Position numbers and translations under genes: made by a program. Positions 1 to 7,615 of a stretch of 15,362 nucleotides of DNA are shown piece by piece. A model generated the notes under the pieces. The model searched no databases. It had not been told where the DNA came from and saw only the letters and a list, made by a program, of their open reading frames with translations. Source of the stretch: JAPLXD01 sp043802865 (GTDB lineage: Bacteria > Patescibacteriota > Minisyncoccia > Moranbacterales > UBA11712); NCBI GenBank assembly GCA_043802865.1, contig JAZDKQ010000035.1, forward strand, positions 1-15,362, in the 5' to 3' direction. How positions within the stretch are numbered: the first letter of the stretch is position 1; each line of letters begins with the position of its first letter.

Positions 1-890
1 CCGACCACCCGTCCAGTGATCTGAAGCGCGCTCACAATCGGAAGGCCGCTTCTCACAAGAGTGCTCAAATTCTCGGCAAAACGAGCCAGATATACAAACC
101 TCAAAACTCTTCCGATCAGAGGAATTTTGAGCTTGATCACATCAAACTCTTTTTCCCCGTCTTCCGTGCGTACATAGTATATGAGTCCGGAAATCACTGC
201 AATAATAATGATCAAAACCGCCCACCAGTATTGCTGCATAAAATCACCCATCCAAATGATAATTTTGGTGGTGATCGGGAGCTTGGCGTTCGTCTCTTTG
301 AGCATATCAGTGAGCTTTGGGATAATGAAAGTGATCATCAGAAATGTAACAGCGAAAAAAGCAATCAATATGAACGCCGGATAGTAGAGAACTCCTTTTA
401 TTTTCTGGGTCAGGATATAGTTTTTTTCGATGTTGTCGGCAAGGCTTTCAAGAGATTGTTGAAGGCTTCCGGAAACCTCTCCCGACTGGATCATATTGAC
501 ATAGAGATCGGAAAAAACTTCCGGATGCCTGCGCAGGGCTTCGGAAAGCGATTTTCCTTCATCGACATCCGCCAGAACAGTCGACAAGATGCCGGCAAAA
601 TATGAATTTTCCGTTTGTTCAATGATTCCCTGAAGAGCCGACAAAAGCGGCACTTTGGCCTCAACCATCACGGCCATTTGCCGCGAAAAAATGACAAATT
701 CTTTTCCACTCACGCCTTCCCACATACGAGAAAGGCCCAGAAGAACACCTGATTCTTTCAACGGATCAAGAGCGGTGACGATCAAATTGTGCCTTTGCAA
801 AAGTGCCGAAGCGTTGGAAACAGACGATGCTTCCACCACGCCTTCCTGAACCGCTCCGGCCTGATTGCGAGCTTTGTATTTGTATTTCAT
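1..890 (-). CDS. pilC: Type IV pilus inner-membrane platform protein PilC (GspF family), C-terminus cut by window edge
   Basis: This reading frame opens with ATG at 890 and runs off the left edge, giving 296 residues of a family that is usually about 400 long. The start MKYKYKARNQAG and the segment FSRQMAVMVEAKVPLLSAL (about 68-86) are the first GspF domain signature. SGEVSGSL at about 136-143 is another family hallmark. A long hydrophobic segment lies at about 171-191 after KIKGVLYYP and another at about 222-240. The second GspF repeat begins at about 270 (RFAENLSTLVRSGLPIVSAL) and is cut. In T4P systems this protein sits in the cytoplasmic membrane and couples the PilB/PilT motors to the growing fibre. 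It follows pilT by 55 bases. Its ribosome site AGGGA lies 7 bases before the ATG and is partly inside the hairpin at 900-942. Confidence 0.95.
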   Translation of the reverse strand, partial: MKYKYKARNQAGAVQEGVVEASSVSNASALLQRHNLIVTALDPLKESGVLLGLSRMWEGVSGKEFVIFSRQMAVMVEAKVPLLSALQGIIEQTENSYFAGILSTVLADVDEGKSLSEALRRHPEVFSDLYVNMIQSGEVSGSLQQSLESLADNIEKNYILTQKIKGVLYYPAFILIAFFAVTFLMITFIIPKLTDMLKETNAKLPITTKIIIWMGDFMQQYWWAVLIIIIAVISGLIYYVRTEDGEKEFDVIKLKIPLIGRVLRFVYLARFAENLSTLVRSGLPIVSALQITGRVV

Positions 891-899
891 ATAAGGTTC

Positions 900-942
900 C
901 CTAACATCCAATGTTGGGACGCTCCCAACATTGGATGTTAGG
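900..942 (-). repeat. Perfect 20-bp inverted repeat (3-base loop) between pilT and pilC
   Basis: Bases 900-919 are the exact reverse complement of 923-942, with loop CGC at 920-922. Each arm contains its own small hairpin (AACAT-CCA-ATGTT and its mirror), so the RNA or DNA could fold as one long stem or two short ones. On the coding strand it begins three bases after the pilT stop (946-948) and ends nine bases before the pilC ATG, taking in the AGG of the AGGGA ribosome site. There is no T-run after it, so it does not look like a terminator. It may be an mRNA-stability or translation-control element, or a dispersed palindromic repeat. Confidence 0.9.
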
Positions 943-945
943 ACA

Positions 946-2019
946 CTATCTCAATAATATCTTGAGCTCTTCTTTGTCCGGAGAATATAGTTCCGCTTCC
1001 TCCAGGGATATTATACCCTCTTTCACCAAATCCGACAAAGAATGATTAAGCGGAATCATTCCTTGTTCCCTTGAAGTCTGAATTATCAAATCAATCTGAT
1101 GGGTTTTTCCCTCCCTGATGAGGTTGGCCACCGCGTTGTTGTTGTGCAAAATTTCGATTGCCGGCACCCGTCCGCCATCAATCCGATTGACCAGTCTTTG
1201 AGAAACGATGCCCAAGAGCGATTGGGCCAGCTGCATTCGGATCTGATTTTGTTGAAAAGCCGGAAAAACATCGACGATTCTGTCTATGGTTTGGGCAGCA
1301 TCATTCGTGTGGAGAGTGGCAAAAATGAGGTGCCCGGTTTCCGCCGCCGTTATCGCCGTGCTGATTGTTTCGACATCGCGCATCTCTCCAACCATCACCA
1401 CATCGGCGTCTTCGCGAAACACCGCCCGGAGCGCGGAGGGAAAATCCAGAGCATCCTGCAGGATTTCACGCTGACCGATGATGCACATATCAGGATCGAA
1501 AATATATTCAATCGGATCCTCAATCGTGATGATATGATCCTGTCGAGTGTGATTGATGTTGTCAATCAGCGCTGCGAGGGTTGTTGATTTTCCATGTCCG
1601 CAAGGTCCAGTGATCAGCACAAAACCCTGGGATGGCTTTGTGAATTCATAGAGGGCGGTAGGTATATTCAGCTCTTCAAGCGTCTTTATTTTGTTTGGAA
1701 CCATCCGGAAAGCGGCGCCAAGACTCCCTTTTTGAAAATATACATTCGAGCGAAAACGAGCTTTTCCTCCAAGATCCACTGAAAAATCAATTTGCTTTTC
1801 TCTTTGGAGCCTCCCCCATTGCTCTTCATTCAGAAGTACCTTTGCGGCCTCTTCAATTTCTTGAGCCGTAAGTTTGCCTTCTCCGCTTATTGGATACAAT
1901 TTTCCGTCGATACGAATGATCGGCGGACGCCCCACGCTCAAGTGAAGATCCGATCCGCTCTGCTGAGCGACCATTTGAAGATAGTTGTTGATTTTCGCTT
2001 CAATTTGCGTTCGATTCAT
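946..2019 (-). CDS. pilT: Type IV pilus retraction ATPase PilT
   Basis: This is a 357-residue secretion ATPase, close to the usual PilT length of about 345-350. The frame is open up to a TTG at 2067, but the ATG at 2019 is preferred: it gives the expected N-terminus (MNRTQIEAKINNYL) and lies four bases after the stop of the receiver gene. Visible motifs are an N-terminal GSDLHLSVGRPP segment, Walker A GPCGHGKSTT, Asp box ITIEDPIEY, Walker B DVVMVGEMRD and His box GHLIFATLHT. AVANLIREGK matches the AIRNLIRE motif that separates PilT from PilB. It hydrolyses ATP in the cytoplasm to drive pilus disassembly and retraction, needed for twitching and DNA uptake. Walker A carries Cys and His where Thr and Ser are commonest, but the GxxGxGKS core is intact. 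Confidence 0.95.
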   Translation of the reverse strand: MNRTQIEAKINNYLQMVAQQSGSDLHLSVGRPPIIRIDGKLYPISGEGKLTAQEIEEAAKVLLNEEQWGRLQREKQIDFSVDLGGKARFRSNVYFQKGSLGAAFRMVPNKIKTLEELNIPTALYEFTKPSQGFVLITGPCGHGKSTTLAALIDNINHTRQDHIITIEDPIEYIFDPDMCIIGQREILQDALDFPSALRAVFREDADVVMVGEMRDVETISTAITAAETGHLIFATLHTNDAAQTIDRIVDVFPAFQQNQIRMQLAQSLLGIVSQRLVNRIDGGRVPAIEILHNNNAVANLIREGKTHQIDLIIQTSREQGMIPLNHSLSDLVKEGIISLEEAELYSPDKEELKILLR

Positions 2020-2023
2020 CTCG

Positions 2024-2410
2024 TTATAAATTATTATTTTCCTTGAAAACAGATTCGACTTTTTCAATCACTTCGGCCGGCGTGAAGTGCGATTTGATGA
2101 GATAGTTTTTCACTCCCATTTCCCTCACCTTTTGAATACTTTCTTTCTCTCCGATGTTTGTGAGAAGAATCACCGGGATATTTTTCCATTCCTCATTTTT
2201 CTTCACTTCCTCGAGCATCTCAATCCCATTCATGATCGGCATCAAAATGTCGAGCAATATCAGATCAATTTTTCCTTTTTTGAGTTCGGCCAGCCCTTCT
2301 TCGCCATTTTGGGCCAAAATAGTTTCATATCCCATTTCGGAAAGCTTGGCAAGATAGACTTCTGCGACAAAATTGTCATCCTCGACGATCAAAATTTTTT
2401 TCTTTTCCAT
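2024..2410 (-). CDS. Single-domain response regulator (CheY-like receiver) inside the pilus operon
   Basis: This 128-residue protein is a receiver domain with no output domain. It shows the acidic pair D11/D12 (VEDDN), phospho-acceptor D54 (LLDILMP), conserved T84 (ILLTN) and K106 (YLIKS) followed by F-T-P. All residues for Asp phosphorylation and signal switching are present. It starts 30 bases after pilB and ends four bases before pilT, so it is surely co-transcribed and probably translationally coupled to pilT. Known single-domain receivers of pilus systems (PilG, PilH) and CheY act by binding a partner; a role in setting PilB or PilT activity is inferred from position. No histidine kinase is visible in the window, so the phosphodonor is unknown. 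No Shine-Dalgarno is seen before its ATG. Confidence 0.93.
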   Translation of the reverse strand: MEKKKILIVEDDNFVAEVYLAKLSEMGYETILAQNGEEGLAELKKGKIDLILLDILMPIMNGIEMLEEVKKNEEWKNIPVILLTNIGEKESIQKVREMGVKNYLIKSHFTPAEVIEKVESVFKENNNL

Positions 2411-2440
2411 AATATTTGATTATTTTTTATCAATCTTTCT

Positions 2441-4075
2441 TCAGTCCATTTCCAAAAACCCTTCTTCCGTCACCCTCTCCACCTCTTCTAAAGTGGTGAA
2501 TCCTTTGAGCACCTTGAGTATTCCATCTTGTTTCATTGTGACCATTCCCTGTTTCGCGGCAATTTGGCGCAGTTTTTCTTCTTCGACTTTTCCGCTCAAA
2601 AGATCGTTCACTGCTTCATCTACATAAAAAACTTCGAAAATACCGATTCTTCCTTTCATCCCTTGGCCCCCGCACTTTGGACATCCTTTGCCCTTCCAAA
2701 TTTTCAATTCTCCGGTAAAACCGTGCGCTTTTTTTTCCGCTTCCGGAATCTGACTCAAAACATTTTCGATCTCCTTCCTCGCCAGCTCGCTCATCTTCAC
2801 TTCTTCGCGGCAATTCAAACAAATTTTTCTCACCAATCTTTGCGCCACCACCGCCCTCAGCGACGAAGCGACCAAAAACGGTTCGACTTTCATATCAATG
2901 AGACGCGGAATGGCTCCCAAAGAATCATTCGTGTGGAGCGTAGAAAGAACAACGTGTCCCGTCAGGGCCGCGTGGACCGAAAGTTCCGCCGTTTCAGCGT
3001 CCCGAATTTCTCCAACCATCACGATATCCGGATCCTGGCGCAAAATCGAGCGCAATCCCGAAGCAAACGTATATCCGATCTCCGGCCTGACTTGGCTCTG
3101 ATTAATGCCTTCAATGGCATATTCAATCGGATCTTCCAGCGTGATTATGTTCACACCTTCCTTGTTGAGAATACCAAGGATCGAATAGAGAGTCGTGGAC
3201 TTTCCTGATCCGGTCGGACCGGTGATCAAAATCATTCCATACGGTTCAAAAATGCTTTTCTTTATTATATTATAGTTTTTTCCCACCACACCAAGCTGTT
3301 CAAGGTCCAAAAGACCCTTCTCTTTGTCAAGAACCCGCATCACCACTTTTTCTCCCATCGATACCGGCAAAGTGGAAACCCGAAAATCGATTTGCTTCTT
3401 GCTTTCGGTGATCCGGAAACGGCCGTCTTGCGGTTTCCTTCTTTCATCTATTTTCAAATTGGAAAGAATTTTGATCCGCGACACGATCGCTGGCCCGATT
3501 TTTTTGGGAAGCACGAGCGAATTGTGAAGAATTCCATCCAACCGATAGCGCACTCTTATGCTATCTTCAAGCGGCTCGATATGAATGTCGCTGGCCGATC
3601 CTTCGATCGCATTCCGAAGAATCACCTCAACGATTTTGGCAACCGGCGCCTCTTCAATTGTGACGTCATCTTTTATTGCTTCTTTTTTTTCTTCACTCGG
3701 CTTTTCTTCCTCTCCTATGGTATCCAGTGCTTGCTGAATGGAAAAGGCCGGACCGGTATAGCTAACCAAAGCGGATTCAAAATCTTTTTCCGAAACCGGG
3801 ATCATCTCCACGCTCAATCGATTTTTTTCCGCCAAAAATTGGAGAGCGTTCTGAACTTCTATGCTGTCCATATCCGCTACCGCCACTCTCAAAACCTTGC
3901 CATCTTTTTCAAAGGGTATGAAGCGATATTTTTTTGCGGCTTCATAAGGAACTATCTTTATAACCTCTGCCGGTATTTTGAGATGCTCCCAGTCTATTTT
4001 TTCTTCGTTTTTGCTCCCGCCTGCATCGTTATGCGAAGCATTGCGGGCAGGTTCTTTATTTTGAGATTTAACCAT
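2441..4075 (-). CDS. pilB: Type IV pilus assembly (extension) ATPase PilB
   Basis: This is a 544-residue GspE/PilB ATPase. An N-terminal T2SSE_N/MshEN-like domain covers about 30-120, followed by an acidic charged linker (about 121-140). The ATPase core has ASDIHIEP at 161-168, Walker A GPTGSGKS at 286-293, Asp box ITLEDPIEY at 311-319, Walker B DIVMVGEIRD at 350-359 and His box GHVVLSTLHT at 373-382. Two CxxC pairs (C419/C422 and C465/C468) form the zinc site typical of PilB and GspE and absent from PilT. It supplies the energy for pilin polymerisation at the cytoplasmic face of PilC. An AGGAAAG ribosome site lies about 10 bases before the ATG, unusual in an operon that otherwise mostly lacks such sites. 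The gap to pilO is 24 bases. Confidence 0.96.
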   Translation of the reverse strand: MVKSQNKEPARNASHNDAGGSKNEEKIDWEHLKIPAEVIKIVPYEAAKKYRFIPFEKDGKVLRVAVADMDSIEVQNALQFLAEKNRLSVEMIPVSEKDFESALVSYTGPAFSIQQALDTIGEEEKPSEEKKEAIKDDVTIEEAPVAKIVEVILRNAIEGSASDIHIEPLEDSIRVRYRLDGILHNSLVLPKKIGPAIVSRIKILSNLKIDERRKPQDGRFRITESKKQIDFRVSTLPVSMGEKVVMRVLDKEKGLLDLEQLGVVGKNYNIIKKSIFEPYGMILITGPTGSGKSTTLYSILGILNKEGVNIITLEDPIEYAIEGINQSQVRPEIGYTFASGLRSILRQDPDIVMVGEIRDAETAELSVHAALTGHVVLSTLHTNDSLGAIPRLIDMKVEPFLVASSLRAVVAQRLVRKICLNCREEVKMSELARKEIENVLSQIPEAEKKAHGFTGELKIWKGKGCPKCGGQGMKGRIGIFEVFYVDEAVNDLLSGKVEEEKLRQIAAKQGMVTMKQDGILKVLKGFTTLEEVERVTEEGFLEMD

Positions 4076-4099
4076 TTTTCCATTCTTTCCTGATAAAAA

Positions 4100-4930
4100 T
4101 TACTTAAAAATATTCCTTTCTCCAGCCGGGGACACCAAGGGAGCGGCATAAGGGGCATAGATGACTTCTTTCAATTTTTCAATCGCTTTTTGATTGAGCT
4201 GTCCTTGATTGGCCATACTGGCGGCAAGCGTGGAATCACCGGTCTGTTTCCCTTCCTTGAAAAAGGCATTCACTGAGACAGTGAAAGACAAGAGATCGGA
4301 GGTCGCCTGATCTTGCCCTTGATTTTCGACTAATATGGAACTTTCATTAATATTGGAAATGCGATTCATATCTTCAAGATATTTGAAAAAATCCAAAAGT
4401 TGTTCCCATGTCCCTTTGGCCGTCATCGAAACATTGATCATTTTGATACAGCTGACATATGGACTGACCGGATCGCTTGACATACTGCCCGGAACTCCCG
4501 CAACGGTTCCGACAGGAGGGCTGCTTAGGGCTGAAGCAACCGACCCGTCCGCGGCCGCTCCGCAAACATACAAAGAGTTTTCCGCGCCGGAAGCTCCCTT
4601 GACAAGAGTTATTCCTGACAGCAATATTCCGCTACGACTTGCCTTACTGGTCAACTCGGAAATATATATATCTATATTTTCCGCGTCCGGAAGTGCTGTC
4701 TCGACAAGTGTTTTCTCATCTCCCAATGACTCCCACGCTGATTTCAATCCTTTGAGATTTTGGCTTTGCCCATTCAGATCATCCAATTTGGATTGTTTTT
4801 CAGAAAGCATCTTTTTTGTTTCGTTCATCTCGGAAAAGGCCGGTTTGATAAGAAAAGTGAGAACAACAACCGTCAACACGAGAGAAATCGGAAGAACCAA
4901 AATCTTTAATCTCATTAACTGATTGATCAT
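4100..4930 (-). CDS. pilO: PilO-like type IV pilus inner-membrane protein
   Basis: The protein has 276 residues. A short cytoplasmic N-terminus is followed by one membrane helix (about 9-29), a coiled-coil region (about 34-75) and a ferredoxin-like region containing TWEQLLDFFKYLEDMNR (174-190), the segment most typical of PilO. This predicts a bitopic protein that pairs with PilN to link PilM in the cytoplasm to the cell exterior. There is a Gly/Ser/Ala/Pro-rich insertion at about 111-155 between two cysteines (C123, C161), which could form a disulfide across it; that is inference. It lies 18 bases after pilN and 24 before pilB. No Shine-Dalgarno is visible. Sequence identity in this family is low, so the call rests on layout and gene order as well as the motif. 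The C-terminal tail (about 225-276) extends past the usual domain. Confidence 0.85.
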   Translation of the reverse strand: MINQLMRLKILVLPISLVLTVVVLTFLIKPAFSEMNETKKMLSEKQSKLDDLNGQSQNLKGLKSAWESLGDEKTLVETALPDAENIDIYISELTSKASRSGILLSGITLVKGASGAENSLYVCGAAADGSVASALSSPPVGTVAGVPGSMSSDPVSPYVSCIKMINVSMTAKGTWEQLLDFFKYLEDMNRISNINESSILVENQGQDQATSDLLSFTVSVNAFFKEGKQTGDSTLAASMANQGQLNQKAIEKLKEVIYAPYAAPLVSPAGERNIFK

Positions 4931-4948
4931 ATTGTTTTATTTATTTAA

Positions 4949-5503
4949 TTATTTTTGAAACGACGATTTGTTCATCTTCAAGCTCGCATCAAACGATATT
5001 CCGCCTTGTTGTTCCGTTCCCTGCCCGGCATTTTTGAATTCAAATGAGTCGAGTCCCGGAAAACTCTTGAGAAGGATCAACTCGCGCGCGAGAGCGTCAA
5101 GACTCGTCGCTGTTCCGCTGATTTCAACAAGACCGCCTCCCGCCCCATCTTTTTTTCCGGAAAATTTGTTGAGGCGAACCTCGGGAAGGATATAACTGCC
5201 CATTTTCACGAGCAGACCGTCCCAATACGGATGATCATCGACAACTTTGTCCAAAAGATTCAATCTTTCCTGAAAATCAATCGCGTCGGAAAAAGCCGTT
5301 CCGTTTATTTCGCTTTGCTTTTCAGCTATGGACGCATCGATCGCTTTTCCTTGGCTCACATATCTCCCTTTGAGGAAGAAAACTGCCGCATAAGCCGCCG
5401 CGACAAAAACAAGCAAGATGACCGAAAGAATTAACGCTGATTTTCCCGTCAAGGATTTTTTCTCAACAATTTCCGGAGAGGACAAATTTATGTTGGTGAC
5501 CAT
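4949..5503 (-). CDS. pilN: PilN-like type IV pilus inner-membrane protein
   Basis: The protein has 184 residues. The N-terminus MVTNINLSSPE resembles the short INLLP-type peptide by which PilN docks into a groove of PilM. One membrane helix spans about 22-44, then a periplasmic-type coiled coil (about 48-68) and a small alpha/beta domain. GLVEISGTATSLDALARELI (about 124-143) fits the PilN fold. It sits 34 bases after pilM and 18 before pilO, the order M-N-O conserved in type IVa pilus clusters. It would form a heterodimer with the PilO-like protein. The start codon is an ATG preceded only by an A-rich stretch without a ribosome site. Confidence 0.88.
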   Translation of the reverse strand: MVTNINLSSPEIVEKKSLTGKSALILSVILLVFVAAAYAAVFFLKGRYVSQGKAIDASIAEKQSEINGTAFSDAIDFQERLNLLDKVVDDHPYWDGLLVKMGSYILPEVRLNKFSGKKDGAGGGLVEISGTATSLDALARELILLKSFPGLDSFEFKNAGQGTEQQGGISFDASLKMNKSSFQK

Positions 5504-5537
5504 TTTTTTGTTTTTATTATATTATTTATGATAAATT

Positions 5538-6623
5538 TTATTTTTCACTGTCAAGCCCGCGCATAGCCAGTCCCAGCGCGACAGTCAACTCCGGAGCGAT
5601 TTCTTCCAAAACCGGCAAATATTTTTTGGATACTCCGATTCGCGCCAAAGAATTTCCCCTCTGGCACTCCAGCCCCATCTCACGAGCAAAAAAATTGATC
5701 AATGTGCTCATCTTTGCGGTTCCGCCCGTAAAAATAACTTTTTCTATTTTCTTGAGCGGACTTTTTTTGTGATAAATTTCCCGAAGCCGTTTCATTTCAT
5801 CAGTGATCATGCCAATTACAGGCGCGATAAGACGGCTTGTTTCTCCTCGCGGATCAAGGAGATTGACGCGATCTGACTTTTTCAGCTTATCCGCCCGTTC
5901 AAGATCGATTCCAAGGCCACTGGCAAGGGATCTGGAAATTTCTACTCCGCCAACATCAATATTCCTAGTGACCCTCACCACCCCGTCGCTGACTATTGTG
6001 AAATCAGTCGCCCTTGCTCCCAGATTCACAATCATAAAAGTGCCTTTGTCGTTTCCGATAAGCGCTCGGGCAGCGGCGAAATTTTCCACTTCCATTGCCT
6101 TCACCTTTAATTTGACGGATCTGGCAATTGATCCATATTTGTCCGTAGTACTTTTGGGAACCGACACAACCATAATTTGATTTTTTCGGCTTTGATTGGA
6201 GGTTCGCCCTCCCTCAAAAGATTTTTCCTGAAAACTGCCGACTATCTCCCAGCCCAAACTCACTTCTTCAAGATGAGTGGGAATAAATTTTGCCGCTTCG
6301 AACCTGATCGCCTGCTCGATTTCAGTTTCGGGCATTTCCGGGAGCTCAACAAAGAATATGAGAGAGAGGAAACCGGGTATCCCCACAACGGCGCATTTGG
6401 TATCAAAGCCTCCCTGTTTCAAAACAGCGTCCAATACGCCCTTTGCTTGAACATCCAAAAGTTCGAGGCCGCTGGATTGGAGGAGCGATCCGGAATCATA
6501 GGAAATCGCATAGTTCACAAAAACAGGCAAGTTGTTTTCCTTTTTCAGTTCAACTATCTTTATGCCGGTCGTTCCGAGATCCACACCCAAACATCTGTTT
6601 TTTTTTGAGAATATTCCAAACAT
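5538..6623 (-). CDS. pilM: Type IV pilus assembly protein PilM (actin-like ATPase fold)
   Basis: This 361-residue cytoplasmic protein has the FtsA/actin-like fold. The phosphate-1 motif LGVDLGTTGIKIVEL is at about 12-26, phosphate-2-like IVNLGARATDFTIVSDG at about 198-214, and the adenosine motif VIFTGGTAKM at about 296-305. The ATG at 6623 is chosen over an in-frame TTG one codon upstream. PilM binds the N-terminal tail of PilN and is thought to relay ATPase state between PilB/PilT and the membrane complex. It is the first gene of the leftward pilus operon, 100 bases from the divergent comF. No close Shine-Dalgarno is visible; a G-run ends about 20 bases upstream, which is too far. Confidence 0.95.
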   Translation of the reverse strand: MFGIFSKKNRCLGVDLGTTGIKIVELKKENNLPVFVNYAISYDSGSLLQSSGLELLDVQAKGVLDAVLKQGGFDTKCAVVGIPGFLSLIFFVELPEMPETEIEQAIRFEAAKFIPTHLEEVSLGWEIVGSFQEKSFEGGRTSNQSRKNQIMVVSVPKSTTDKYGSIARSVKLKVKAMEVENFAAARALIGNDKGTFMIVNLGARATDFTIVSDGVVRVTRNIDVGGVEISRSLASGLGIDLERADKLKKSDRVNLLDPRGETSRLIAPVIGMITDEMKRLREIYHKKSPLKKIEKVIFTGGTAKMSTLINFFAREMGLECQRGNSLARIGVSKKYLPVLEEIAPELTVALGLAMRGLDSEK

Positions 6624-6689
6624 CAAAATTTTTTGTTTTTATCCCCCGCTTGCTTCAATACATTCTAACACGTTTTTTATGTTAAAATA

Positions 6690-6695
6690 AGTATA
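6690..6695 (-). promoter_or_regulatory. Probable extended -10 promoter of the pilus operon
   Basis: On the minus strand TATACT (five of six matches to TATAAT) is preceded by TGG, giving the TGn extended -10 form. The predicted start is near 6683, leaving a leader of about 60 bases before pilM. The -35 region is poor, which is common with extended -10 sites. The 6624-6722 gap also has to hold the comF promoter, for which no convincing hexamer pair was found. A short inverted repeat TAACA...TGTTA (6666-6684) sits beside this site and could be an operator, but it may be chance. Confidence 0.5.
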
Positions 6696-6722
6696 CCATA
6701 AAAAAAGCAATCAGGAAACAAC

Positions 6723-7475
6723 TTGTCCACACCCCAACATTCAACAACAAAATCCCTGAAAAACGCAATTCTTGACGCGCTATTCCCCATTCTTTGCCTA
6801 TCTTGCGAAAAAGAAGGTTTTTGGCTTTGCGACAGTTGCGCCGCGCAAACAAAAATTTTGGATTTTCAAGTATGTCCGATCTGTGAAGATATGCTAACCG
6901 AAAAGGGATACCTGTGCTCCGCCTGCCGCGCCTCTCAAAAATCAAACCTTGACTCGCTGATCACAGCAGTTTCCTATGAAGATCCCACTACAAGGAAACT
7001 GGTGTACAATTTCAAATACCGATTTGTTGGTGATATTTCTTTGCTTTTGGCGAAATTTATCTGCAAAGCGCTGATACGAAATGATTTCCCTCTCCCGGAC
7101 ATCATTTCGCCCGTCCCCCTCCACCCGAGAAGATTGCGCTGGAGAGGGTTCAATCAAAGCTTGCTCCTCGCTGAATATATCGCCGAAGAATTGACGCCTC
7201 TTATGAAAATCAAAGTCTTGGATATTTTGGAGCGAAAGAAATACAGCCAACCGCAAATGCAAGTCAAGAATTATCAGCAGCGGTTGCAAAACGTCCAACA
7301 TATTTTCGGGCTGAAATCGGACACAAATCATGATCTGATAAAAAATAAAAGAATTCTTTTGATTGACGACATTGCGACCACCGGCGCGACTCTTAAAGAG
7401 TGCGCCAAGGTTCTGAAACAATTCGGCGCGAAAAAAGTCTTCGCGGCGGTTGTGGCGAGGCAAACGGTGAAATAA
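6723..7475 (+). CDS. comF: ComF family phosphoribosyltransferase-like competence protein
   Basis: The protein has 250 residues, a usual ComF length. Two zinc-finger-like modules open it: C25/C28 with C36/C39, and C51/C54 with C65/C68. The ComF signature PVPLHPRRLRWRGFNQS is at about 130-146, and the phosphoribosyltransferase PRPP loop ILLIDDIATTGAT at about 211-223. The start is TTG: the frame is closed by a stop at 6699-6701, no ATG precedes the first finger, and AGGA sits about 7 bases before the TTG. In naturally competent bacteria ComF acts in the cytoplasm on incoming single-stranded DNA. Its position head-to-head with a type IV pilus operon fits a DNA-uptake role; the reaction catalysed, if any, is not known. 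Confidence 0.93.
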   Translation: MSTPQHSTTKSLKNAILDALFPILCLSCEKEGFWLCDSCAAQTKILDFQVCPICEDMLTEKGYLCSACRASQKSNLDSLITAVSYEDPTTRKLVYNFKYRFVGDISLLLAKFICKALIRNDFPLPDIISPVPLHPRRLRWRGFNQSLLLAEYIAEELTPLMKIKVLDILERKKYSQPQMQVKNYQQRLQNVQHIFGLKSDTNHDLIKNKRILLIDDIATTGATLKECAKVLKQFGAKKVFAAVVARQTVK

Positions 7476-7504
7476 TTGTCAAAGTCAATCTTTCGTGCTA
7501 ATTT
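7476..7504 (+). promoter_or_regulatory. Possible promoter for the tRNA-Ser genes
   Basis: TTGTCA at 7476-7481 (five of six matches to -35) is followed after exactly 17 bases by TAATTT at 7499-7504, which is preceded by TGC as an extended -10. The predicted start, about 7511, is five bases before the tRNA. The -10 hexamer itself is weak. The site begins directly after the comF stop codon, and no terminator is seen between comF and the tRNA. Confidence 0.4.
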
Positions 7505-7515
7505 TTATGTGTTGT

Positions 7516-7604
7516 GGAGAGGTGGCTGAGCGGCTGAAAGCCATAGGTTGCTAACCTATTATACGATATTTATCGTATCGAGGGTTCGAATCCCTCCCTC
7601 TCCG
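7516..7604 (+). tRNA. tRNA-Ser(GCT)
   Basis: Acceptor GGAGAGG (7516-7522) pairs with CCTCTCC (7597-7603) and G7604 is the discriminator. The anticodon stem is ATAGG/CCTAT with loop TTGCTAA, anticodon GCT at 7550-7552, reading AGC and AGU. A long variable arm (about 7560-7579, TACGA...TCGTA) confirms a class II tRNA. The T-arm is GAGGG-TTCGAAT-CCCTC. The 3' CCA is not encoded. Confidence 0.95.
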
Positions 7605-7615
7605 AAAATATAAGC

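Noticed and set aside
2020..2067. Longer PilT starting at TTG 2067
   Set aside because: It would overlap the receiver gene by 44 bases and adds a lysine/isoleucine-rich tail unlike PilT; ATG 2019 gives the usual N-terminus and spacing.
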